Assembly (NCBI GenBank): GCA_000818945.1
Contig: KN805372.1
Span: 159,214 to 223,213 of the forward strand
DNA length: 64,000 nt
Direction of reading: 5' to 3'
Source of the DNA: Schizochytrium sp. CCTCC M209059
Taxonomy: Eukaryota; Sar; Bigyra; Thraustochytrida; Thraustochytriidae
The translations under genes were made by a program, and so were the position numbers. Below are positions 1-8,524 of this stretch, one piece after another; position 1 is the first letter of the stretch, and each line of letters begins with the position of its first letter. The notes under the pieces are model-generated. The model did not search any database. It was not told where the DNA came from and saw nothing but the letters and a program-made list of their open reading frames with translations.

Positions 1-1089
1 ATAGACTGCGGACACTATTTCTTCGAAAGCAGGTACGCTACTGACGCCAGTGCAGAATCGAAGTATTCTAGCGAAGCGCGGGATCGACTTGAAAGATGCC
101 CACCTTAGAAGAACTTGAGAAGAAGAAGTTTTCGTGACCGCTTCTCGCAAAATGGCGTAATAATCTTTCGCCTCTTTGGCCTTCGCCCGCGCTTCTGTCT
201 TGGCCTGTTTGAAAGCGCTGAGGGCAGCGTCTCGTTCTTCACGGAACCTAATCGAATCGCTGAGGGCAGCGTCTCGTTCTTCACGGAGCTTCTGGAGTTC
301 AGCTTCCAACTTTTCTTTGTCGCTTTGGAGTTCATTAATCGTGAAATCCGTAAGAGTTGCCAATCTCTCTGAGAGAGTATTAGCACGAGCGTCAGCTTGG
401 CTTGCATTCGAGGTCTTGACAAAGAGAGCCTGCGCACGTTTCTTAGCAGAGCTGGCCTCATGTGACAGTCGCCTGATTTCATTCTTTGCCACATCACTCC
501 TTTGGTTCGCAACTTCAAGCTTCGCGTCAAGCTTTCGTGCCTTCTGGATGCGCTCATAAGCAGCATCGCTTTCTGCATGGCGGGCACGCGATGTTCGACG
601 GCGTTTTGTCTGACTGCGCTCAGGCGAAGCGATGTGACTTGTGAGTCTGCGCTCCGCTATCGACTTTGGTGTCAGCTTATCGCTCGCCAGTACCCATTTG
701 CTAGTCTTCCATTCAGCCAAATCACCAGCCGGTGGAGGAGACATTGCCGTTTCGGCAGCTATCACTTGGGTTATATCAGACTTCAAGACCCAATCGTTCT
801 TCTTACGTGTGTCGAACTCAAAGGAGTTTGGGTTAAAATGATGCCAGCGGAAGCGGCTTCTTGCTCTTGTCCCTGTAGCAACATTCTGCCGCAATCTGTT
901 GAAGATTACATCTCGCGCCTTGCTCTCGCGAAGTGCTGCTGCATCTGTTCTCGTGTGACGGTTGCTTCTGTAAATCTCGAAAGTGCGGAAAGGACCTTGT
1001 TTATTCTGGCACCATTTCAAAGTGCATGAACATTTCGTATTGCTAGGCGATTTCACAGCCGACATTTGCTCTGCAAGCGCGCCCGACAT
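1..1089 (-). CDS. Coiled-coil protein, 3' end beyond window
   Basis: A minus-strand frame is open from about 1116 to the left edge with no stop, so only the N-terminal ~363 residues are present. I chose the ATG at 1089; another in-frame ATG lies at 1065. Residues 1-150 are a non-repetitive, Trp-containing region I do not recognise. From about residue 165 the protein is a charged, Ala/Glu/Lys/Arg-rich helix typical of a long coiled coil. A 42-bp unit (218-246 and 260-288) is duplicated in frame and gives two copies of FREERDAALS-like sequence. A possible donor near 104 (AAG/GTGGGC) could start an intron, in which case the last ~35 residues to the edge would not be coding. The composition suggests a structural, cytoskeletal or scaffold role, but no family was recognised. 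Other frames here are shadows. Confidence 0.6.
   Translation of the reverse strand, partial: MSGALAEQMSAVKSPSNTKCSCTLKWCQNKQGPFRTFEIYRSNRHTRTDAAALRESKARDVIFNRLRQNVATGTRARSRFRWHHFNPNSFEFDTRKKNDWVLKSDITQVIAAETAMSPPPAGDLAEWKTSKWVLASDKLTPKSIAERRLTSHIASPERSQTKRRRTSRARHAESDAAYERIQKARKLDAKLEVANQRSDVAKNEIRRLSHEASSAKKRAQALFVKTSNASQADARANTLSERLATLTDFTINELQSDKEKLEAELQKLREERDAALSDSIRFREERDAALSAFKQAKTEARAKAKEAKDYYAILREAVTKTSSSQVLLRWASFKSIPRFARILRFCTGVSSVPAFEEIVSAVY
218..288. repeat. 42-bp in-frame tandem duplication
   Basis: The ~29-bp core at 218-246 recurs at 260-288 with a 42-bp period. It adds 14 residues to the coiled coil, which keeps the heptad pattern because 14 is two heptads. Confidence 0.75.
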
Positions 1090-1514
1090 CAGGCCCACGA
1101 CGTGCGGACAACCTAACCACCACCACGGAGACCGAGCTCGTCGAACGTCAAAAACGTTGTATATACGCTTGGGGCAGCTGCGAGAGATCGCGAGGCACTA
1201 GCCTGGCCAATGTACTTTCCAACTCGCGACACTCCCACCAGCGCGCAGACCACGACAGGTCGACTTCGCACGAGGGAATTGATAATGCACAAGGTGAGCA
1301 AGGATCCCCAACTCGCGCAAGGTAAATAGGCCACTTTGGCCGAAAGGGTAGGTTCGGAGCGAAATAGGGCTCTTTCAAAAATGCATATTGTCTATTCAGG
1401 CGTGACTTTCTCACATTCACACACACAGCAGACACAGATACGTGGAGGTAAACATAAAACCTGAAGAGAGATGAAAGAGGTGTGTGCAGACACTGTCCTC
1501 GATCGACCACCGCT
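1090..1514. other. Intergenic, no gene seen
   Basis: This holds the upstream region of the coiled-coil gene and the 3' flank of the PP2C fragment. A TATA-like TATATA lies near 1156. Small ORFs here have no coding character. Confidence 0.6.
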
Positions 1515-2866
1515 TTACTTCCTGCTCGACCTCTTCTTCTTGCCCTTTTTCGAGCCAGAAGCGGTCTCCCCCTCGTCCTCTTCCAGCAGCTCATCCTCTT
1601 CAAACATGGCTTGGCGCGCCATTGAGGCCGAGACACGGCGTCCAACATTCGCAGCGTCCTTGGAAACGTTGATACCCGAGCGAACCTCCTCGGGCGTGTG
1701 GCCATAACGCTGGGCAAAGCGACCAAGAATGGCCGAGGCCATCTCGGCCGTCTCCGCGTCCTCGTCTCCTTCAGCGGCGCCGTCGGCATCTTCATCCTCC
1801 TGCTCACGAAGTGCATCCTGGAGAAAGTCTGAATATGCAGCGCGCTCGGTCCTGTCGATCGTCTTGCGGCGATCTTCGGGATTGGGCTCGTCGATGTCAG
1901 GTTTCGTCGCGATACGCTCGTCATCGAGGGAAATGAGCTCGCGCCTGCTGCCCATCATGGCGCCGCGCGTCTTCTTCATGAGACCGCCGAGCAGTGAACG
2001 GCGCAGGTTGGTGGTCTTGCTCAGCTCCTCTGCCGTCGCCTCGTCGAGCTCAAGCTCGAGGGCCTCCTCTTCTTCGGCAGCGTCCATGTCAAGGTTGTCG
2101 CCATCGAGGTCTTCCACGGGAACATCACCCGCCGGGCTAACGTCGTGGCCCTTGAAGACGATGAGAGAGATGTCGTCGACATAGCCACCGGCCAGACTGC
2201 GCTGAAGGGTTTCGTCGTAGAGCATGCTGGCGATCTTGGTGAGCGGCATGCCGTCTTCGATGTTGTCAGCAAAAAAGGTGACGAGCTCATCGGTCTTGAT
2301 GACGTGATCGTCAAAGATGCCGTCGCTTGCCATGAGCAGGATAGAGCCTGGCTTGAGCTTAAACACGGACGTGACTTCCGGCACGGAGATGTAACCCGTG
2401 CCGTAGACATCAAAGTCACCGATGCCGCGCGTAGGCTGGATGGAGAACTTCGTCAAGGGGTTGACGAGAAAGGCGCCATCAATCTCAAAGGCGCCAGCGT
2501 AGTCCGTGTTGAGACGCAGGAGCTCCGCTGGGTTGAAAACGCTGTGCGCCGGGGAGCAGATCCCCATCGGAGGTACGGCATCGCTCGAGAAGTCGACGAC
2601 ACCAAACACGGGCTGCATAAACTTGTCTTCGAACATGTTCATGTTGAAAATCATCGCCCGAGAGTCACCCGTCTGCGCGATGCGGCAGAGACCGTTCGCG
2701 GTATTCATCACAGTCAGGACACAGGTGGTACCACCGGTGAACTTGGGGCGCTTGAGGTGCTTGCGCTCGACGAGGGGGCGATGGTAGCCGTCTTCATCGA
2801 CGACGACCAGCACAGCCGTGGAGCTATCGCGGCCCTCGGCAAGAAAACCCACGCGGCCCTCCCACT
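1515..2866 (-). pseudogene. PP2C-type (PPM) protein phosphatase, 5'-truncated
   Basis: PPM-family phosphatases remove phosphate from Ser/Thr using two metal ions held by acidic residues. The ~445-residue frame keeps the middle and C-terminal PPM motifs: GGTT (about residue 40), TGDSRA (61-66), PTRGIGDFD (140-148), MASDGIFD (174-181) and VDDISLIVF (225-233). It is followed by a ~200-residue acidic and basic low-complexity tail ending in Lys/Arg. The N-terminal metal-binding segment (the DGHGG motif) is missing. The frame opens with no ATG (GTG at 2852), and a TAG lies exactly at the junction with transposon copy 1 at 2866/2867. The next gene upstream ends at 4701, so there is no room for the missing exons. 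I read it as a gene beheaded by a transposon-associated deletion or rearrangement. An assembly misjoin is the alternative. Confidence 0.72.
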
Positions 2867-4444
2867 AACGTCGTAATCTTCTTCAAAAAGGTCATCATCA
2901 TCATCACCATCATCGCTGCCAGTTTCAACACCATCTTCAATCGAGGATTCACTACGAAACTCCTCTACGACACGATCGCGTGAGACGATAATCCTCTTCA
3001 CCAAGTCTCGACCGGAGGGTTGCTCGAGTTTGATGAACTCGGCATCGAGTCTCTGCTTCACATCTTGAAGAGTGGTGTCCTTCGTGTATTGCCTTGCAAT
3101 GTTTCCTTTCACGTAAGCCCAAATCAGTTCGATGGGCTGAAGATCCGAGTAGTGAGGTGGCGTGAAGAGGACACGATGCCCTGCCCTCTCTGCTGCCTCG
3201 ATCACTTCCGGCAGCACCTTCTCCTTGATCCAGTTCTTCAGCAGAACTTTCAGCTGCGCAACTGTGCTCGTTGCGTCGTGCGGTATCTGATAACGATAAA
3301 GCGCTGCAATAACCTCCCGTTTCTTTAGCTTCGCGACGTCGGGTGCGGTTGGCGGCAGCGTCTTGTGGTAGCTCGCATTGTCCATCATGATCAGGGACGG
3401 CTCATGAAGGTTAGGCAGGAGCTGCGTCCGCCACCACAATGCAAAATTCGTCCCGTTGAAGTTCTTGTGGTAGTCTCCTTTGCTCGCGTCAGCTGCTTGC
3501 GGACAAAACGTCCAAATAGAGCCTGGCACGAGGCCAGCTTCACGATCTAGGTATTTTGGACTCGAATTCTGAATGGCAGCCAGAATACAATACCTACGTC
3601 CTTTGTGTTGAACGCGCGTCGTCGTGTCTTCCGCGTCCATTGGATCAAATAGACTTTTACCAAACCTATGGTAGTGTTGATGCACGTATGACTCACCAAG
3701 ATAGACCTCCCTTAGCTGCAACTCAGGCGGAAGGGATCGATTCTGTAAGAGTCTGACGATGTAATCGTCGCGCAGAGCAATATGTTCGACCTTTAACGAA
3801 ACCTTTCCCGGACGCTTCCCACGGCAGAAGCCCATCGCGACCAGATAGGACTGTGTGGCCCGAAGAGCAGCACTGTAGTCTTTGGCGTCTATCACACCGC
3901 CTTCGTCATGGATAATTGAAAGCACCCCAGTCTCTACCAGGTAGTCTGTGACGTGTCTGGCTGACACAGCCTCATGCCGCAGCCGCCTTTCGCGCACGAA
4001 GTCACGAATCTTGAAGAATACCTGCTTCGTCGTTGGAACACGTCTCGGCTTAGCCTCTCGATTGCCGCGATTCGAGACTGGTTGCAGACTGCGATCGCCA
4101 GTCTCACTGGTTCGAGAATCAGTCCAGCTCTTGATGAGAGGAGCGAGCGTGGACTTGGATATGCCCAGCATTGCGGCCACATTTGCCATCGCGTTAATCG
4201 GCCACTTGCGGCCTGTCTTTTTCTGCGAAGCCAACTGATCTTTTTGATACGCAAAATAAGCGTGTAGAGCCATGAAGCGCTCTTGAGACGTGAGCACCGG
4301 TCGTCCACGAGCTTTTCTGATGGCCTCAAGTTCTCCTTCGCAGCCCTCGATGGTCGCCGTTACCCGGGTTTTGACGCTTTCATTTCGCGGGCGCCCTTGC
4401 TCTTGAGATGGTGATATCCGGCGACGCTTGGGGAACCCGCTCAT
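2867..4444 (-). pseudogene. Transposase (DDE_3 type), 3'-truncated copy
   Basis: This is the same protein as the intact copy at 8525-10159, starting at the same ATG (4444), but truncated after the acidic EEDYDV segment. The frame runs on into antisense PP2C sequence and ends out of family context at 2714. It retains the helix-turn-helix region and the DDE core, lacking only about the last 19 residues. It shares with copy 2 the Gly codon (3695-3697) where the first catalytic Asp is expected. A Gly for Asp difference in the acidic tail separates the two proteins. I do not read the fused tail as a functional fusion because it translates the wrong strand of the phosphatase gene. Confidence 0.85.
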
Positions 4445-4604
4445 CGTTTTAGCACACACCCCCTCTTCACCGCAAGTCTGCGTCGTATGCTCGCTGGCGT
4501 TGGTCGTAGCCGCGCGCTTCGTCGCGATCTGCACGCCGTCGACTTTTTCCAGTTCATCTTAAAAAGCGCCGCTTCTCGCGTGGACGGAAGGAAATATGAG
4601 AGGC

Positions 4605-4634
4605 TAATTACCGATTTATGGTCTCGTTGACTGG
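4605..4634. repeat. Right terminal inverted repeat, transposon copy 1
   Basis: It is identical to 10320-10349 and the reverse complement of 8359-8388 (30 bp, read inward CCAGTCAACGAGACCATAAA...). Its left partner is absent from this copy. Confidence 0.85.
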
Positions 4635-4700
4635 GAATAACTGATTCACCTTTTCTGATACATTTTTTTATAAAGTAATCTACTCGGGCGAAGAAAGCGC

Positions 4701-5501
4701 TTAGGCCTGCGCCATGGTGGCTTCGTTCGCCGCCGAGTCAGAGCCGTCCGACGCAGTGTCCGCCACAACCTTGAGGGGCTCCTCGGTGGTCGCGTGGCTC
4801 GTGACCTTGGTCGACTCGTGCTGCGGGGTCACGGGCTCGCCAGTGTAGGCGCTCTTGCCGCCATGCTCGGACATGTCGAGGCCAGTCTCTTCAAACTCTG
4901 CGGAAACGCGAAGAAAGTTGATGGCCTTGAGCGCAAGGAAGAAAGGAACCATCATGGCAGAAACCCACGACATGATGGCGAGCACACCAATGAACTGAAT
5001 GCGGAACTGAAGAGGAGATCCCCAGCCCTCGCACATTTCGGCGCTCGAGTACGCAGACTGAATGAGCTCGTTAGTGGAAAAGATGCCGGCGGCCAAGACG
5101 CCCCAGATGCCGCAAAAGCCGTGGACGGCGATGGCGTCGACCGGGTCATCAATTTTAAGAAAGAGGACAAGCTTGGAGCCACCAACGTAGACAAAGGCCG
5201 AGATGAAGCCAATGAGGATTGCAGCCCAGTCATCAACGACGCTGCAGCTGGCGGTGATGCCAACAAGCCCGCCAAGCGCAGCGTTGAGGACCATGCCGAT
5301 ATCAAAGTGACCAGCGATAAAGCGGCTGAGAACAATGCTCGTGAGGATAGCCGTCGACGGGCTCAAAGTGGTAGTGACGGCGACCTTGGAGGCGTTGGGG
5401 CCATCAAAGACCAGCGTAGAACCACAGTTGAAGCCATACCAGCCAAACCAGAGAATGAAGACGCCAAGAGCTTGAATGGTAATGTTGTGGGTAGGTAGGC
5501 C
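4701..5501 (-). pseudogene. Ammonium transporter (Amt), C-terminal half only
   Basis: Amt proteins are trimeric membrane channels for ammonium uptake, normally 400-500 residues with 11 membrane helices. This frame (open to 5609) carries only the second half. It has the conserved ILWFGWYGFNCGS segment, several hydrophobic helices, the AIAVHGFCGIWG segment holding the second pore histidine, and a cytosolic tail rich in Thr/Ser/Glu. The first five helices, with the ammonium-recruitment site and first pore His, are missing. Similarity starts at GLPTHN (about 5501). Just upstream is CTCTTCAG, which could be a splice acceptor, but the sequence further upstream on the same strand belongs to another gene whose reading frame runs into this one. 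It is therefore either a rearranged fragment or an exon whose 5' partner lies outside this arrangement. Confidence 0.7.
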
Positions 5502-7018
5502 TGAAGAGCAGGTGTCCGAGAATGAAGCCAAAAATCGGGTTGGATCCACGCACACTGTTTTGGGTTGCTTGGCCAATGATGCCACTTTTTGGGACACCTG
5601 AAACGCCAAACATGGCTAATCTCGAATTCACGAAACTCCATTCGCCACTGTCCATTGCCGAGATCAGCGTACAGGATGGGGAAAAATGGCCATGAACAGT
5701 CCGGAATGCGCATGATCTTGCGCGGCTTCACGTAGTTGATAATTCGAAACAGGTAATTCTCCACAAAAAGGTACATTTCGGTGATGCGAAAGTAAAAATC
5801 CTCAGCGAAGCCGCGGAGAACCTTGCTTGCGATGTTACGGCCCAGAATAAAGTTGTGATCCGAGTAACCGTTGGGGTATGAGGAAAGCCCACACTGGGTC
5901 GTACCAAAGGAGTCGCGGTCAAAATCCGGAGGAATTAAGAACGGGCCAAACGCAAAGGTGTCATCGCGCATGCGAAAAACGACATCAAAGTATTTCTCTC
6001 TCTGGAGCTCCATATCCTCAATGAACATCATCGCTTTGCGAAAATTTCGAAAGGTGTCTTGCTGAGCGTCCATCCAGGCGTTCCAGTCCGAGCTGTCTGA
6101 GAGCTCGGGGGGGTACACCACCAATCCGTCGTTCTCCTTGTTGATGAGCACAATCTGCCAGGACATGGTCCCAGACGAGCTACGCGAGCGCACCTCCATG
6201 TGAATAATCTTGCGAAAAGTAAAAGGCTCGCCATTGCGTTGCTCTGAAACGTGCTCAATACGGAGCGACTCTGGGATCATGCCAGGAACCGAGTCTCTTG
6301 CCCACGACTTGAGATATGCGTCGTCCCAGTCGGTAATCTCGTATGGACTGGGCCACCGCGGCAGGCTCATGGACTCGAGCTTGACAAATACCTTGAGGAA
6401 GAGGATAACATCGACGTCGTAGCGCTCCATTTGTGGCTCAAAGACGTTGACAATTTTGCTTTCCAGCTCCAGGCGTGAAAGCTGCCCCGTAATGAGAAAG
6501 ACGAGGCTTTCCTTCTCGCTGCGTTCGGGCTGTTTTTTATTCTTGCCGCGAAGAGACTGCACAAGGCTGCCACCGAGAGTAGGTTGGTAGTTAATCAAAT
6601 TGTCACCGTCAAAGGGTTCGCGTCCCTGATCTCCATCTTAAAAAATGACGGCCTTGATGCGCGTGTCGGGGAACTGACCAATACCAGGCGGGCCCATGCG
6701 ATTGCCGTTTTTGTCAACTGGAGGGGGGCGAAGAAAGTCTCGGTCCATCCGATACTTTGGCTGCGTTGCGAGAACCTCCTCGTCGGGTCGGAAAGGCGGC
6801 TCCCCGTTGCGTCGCTTGCCAGTCAGAACGTAGCCCTTATCGGAGGTCGTCCAACCTTGGGGTTGAGGATTCCATTCTTTCAATTCGTATCGCTGGCTTA
6901 ACACGTTCCACAGCAGCACAATCGCGCAGACAATGCCAAGAAGAGCAAAACGGTGGTTTTTTGCATATCTCAGTGATCCCTTGAGCGAGTTCTTGCTCGG
7001 AAGTCGTGGTGCAAGCAT
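5502..7018 (-). pseudogene. Type II membrane glycosyltransferase-like protein, interrupted
   Basis: It starts at ATG 7018. Residues 24-42 form a hydrophobic helix (ALLGIVCAIVLLW) after a basic N-terminus, typical of a type II Golgi protein with a lumenal domain. After residue 126 there is an in-frame TAA (6638-6640). The same frame then continues coding-like for another ~360 residues, with segments such as FLITGQLSR, DVVFRMRDDTFAFGPF and YSDHNFILGRN. The RMRDD stretch followed by a conserved Pro/Phe block resembles glycosyltransferase-like families of protists, but I cannot name the family. No stop of its own is found: at about 5500 the frame passes into ammonium-transporter sequence in the wrong frame. 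With both a nonsense codon and a lost 3' end it looks like a pseudogene. A consensus error at the TAA cannot be excluded. Confidence 0.55.
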
Positions 7019-8340
7019 CTTTGGCTTTGCTGCAACAGCGCCGCGCGGACCACCTTACGCGAGTAGTCTGCTTCTTTCTGGGGTTATTCGATATGTATGG
7101 TTTGTCTCTCGCTGCGCTACGGGCCTTTTCGGGCAGTTTTGTTGCGGAGACACGCGTGGCCCGAGCGTGTGGTAAACGCGAGATATTGCGACAGCGTGCC
7201 TTGTGGTCTCGACCGCCGGCCGGCGACAGCCGGCCGTCGAGAGTCCGCGTCGCTGCTTGCGCGGGCTGCCGTTGCTGCAGCGTCTCGTCTGCCGCAGCCG
7301 CGACGTCCACGCTGTAGCCCTTTGGCTTAGACTTGCTTCAAATAGCAGTTGCCAGTCTGGAGTAGCGTCAGTCGACACAAACTAGAGAGTCCGCAATTCC
7401 AGTCATCAGGGGTACGCCAAGTGATGCTTGCTCAGAGAGAGATGATTTGCACAAATTTCCGATAAAACATTCTCCACTTCTTTATCTCGTCTCGCAATTT
7501 CTAATTTACCCCCGACTGCGCTCCTCTCTAGTTGTCTATCAAATAGTATGGCTATCCCTACCTCGACCACACTCGCTCTCTTACTCTCTGTCTCTCTCCC
7601 TGGATCTCTGTCTCTCTCCTCATGTTATTTTCTCCATTTCTCTGTCCCCTTCACTCTCACTCTACCTCCCTCTCTCTCTGTCTCTCTCTCTCTCCCTCTC
7701 TCTGTTTGTTTCCCTCTTCCCCCATTCATACTCTCCCTTTTTTCCCCTTTTGCTCACCCACTCTAAATTGCCGCAAAGACCATCAAGCCACCACCGCCTC
7801 GGTTCACACTCTCTCTTATCGCGTCATCCGAAGGGTTCCGCTAAATAATGGATTAGGCCAACCTTGCATCAGAGGGTACATGCAACGCCATGAAGAATGA
7901 ATGACTCCAAGTCGTCCTGACGGGTCATCGCTGATGTGCATCCCAGTAAGTCCATGATTACAGAGCGGAAACTGTAGCTCGCAGTGGAATTTCTTTTACA
8001 CAAGACCAAGTTGAGTGCTTCAAAGTGAGCAAGGACGTCAGCTGTAGAAAGCTACACGCGCAATGCACAAATGCAATTCTATGGCTAGCGGATATTTCAA
8101 CAGCGGCGGCGAAACAGAAAGCGTTGATAAAAAAAATTAACGCCGACAAAGTATCCAACGTTAACCCCCCCCCTCTCCCTCCCACCCCCCTCCCCCCTTT
8201 GGGTCGTTTATCCTCCTTTCCACGCGTTTTTTTCCTCATGCACACGCGCCGCGCCGATCATCAAAAAAATTTCGCATATTTTTTTGTCCTCAAGAAAACC
8301 TGTTGCCAGTACGGTCCTGCACCATCCTTGCGGCATGAGT
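7019..8340. other. Intergenic, CT-rich, no gene seen
   Basis: No frame here has coding character. It holds a pyrimidine-rich microsatellite (7565-7745), a C-rich run (8165-8197) and AT-rich sequence next to the left end of transposon copy 2. Confidence 0.6.
7565..7745. repeat. CT-rich imperfect microsatellite
   Basis: About 180 bp of CTCTCT/CTGTCTCTCTCC units with interruptions. The Leu/Ser-rich ORFs across it are artefacts of the repeat. Confidence 0.8.
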
Positions 8341-8358
8341 GCTTAGGCTAGTAGATTA

Positions 8359-8388
8359 CCAGTCAACGAGACCATAAATCGGTAATTA
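8359..8388. repeat. Left terminal inverted repeat, transposon copy 2
   Basis: A 30-bp perfect inverted partner of 10320-10349. The dinucleotide just outside is TA, the usual Tc1/mariner target, but the right side does not show a matching TA at the same place. Confidence 0.88.
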
Positions 8389-8524
8389 TAAAGGCAATGG
8401 AGGGAGCTGCACAGGGCCGGGGGAAGGGGCGTTGTTGGCGGGCCTCTGTGCTAATTGTCGAGCCCAACTCGTATTTGGATAATAGTTGATTGTAACCATT
8501 ATTAGAGTTTGTACTATATAACCT

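Larger units (their letters stand above)
2867..4652 (-). mobile_element. DDE transposon copy 1, left end deleted
   Basis: From 2867 to 4652 this is collinear with 8582-10367 (offset 5715) and almost identical; I found one difference (2914, c versus t at 8629 or adjacent). Identity starts abruptly at AACGTCGTAATC inside the transposase stop-proximal region and ends after GATTCACCTT. The right terminal inverted repeat is present (4605-4634). The left ~220 bp, including the left inverted repeat and the last transposase codons, are missing and replaced by PP2C sequence. Confidence 0.9.

Noticed and set aside
2714..4534. 606-residue transposase-PP2C fusion frame
   Set aside because: The C-terminal part translates the antisense strand of the phosphatase gene, so the fusion is accidental.
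6638..6640. Stop-codon readthrough or selenocysteine at the TAA
   Set aside because: Selenocysteine uses TGA, and the downstream 3' end of the gene is also lost, so a broken gene is simpler.
7447..7848. Leu/Ser-rich 133-residue frame
   Set aside because: Produced by the CT microsatellite; several frames are open in the same way.
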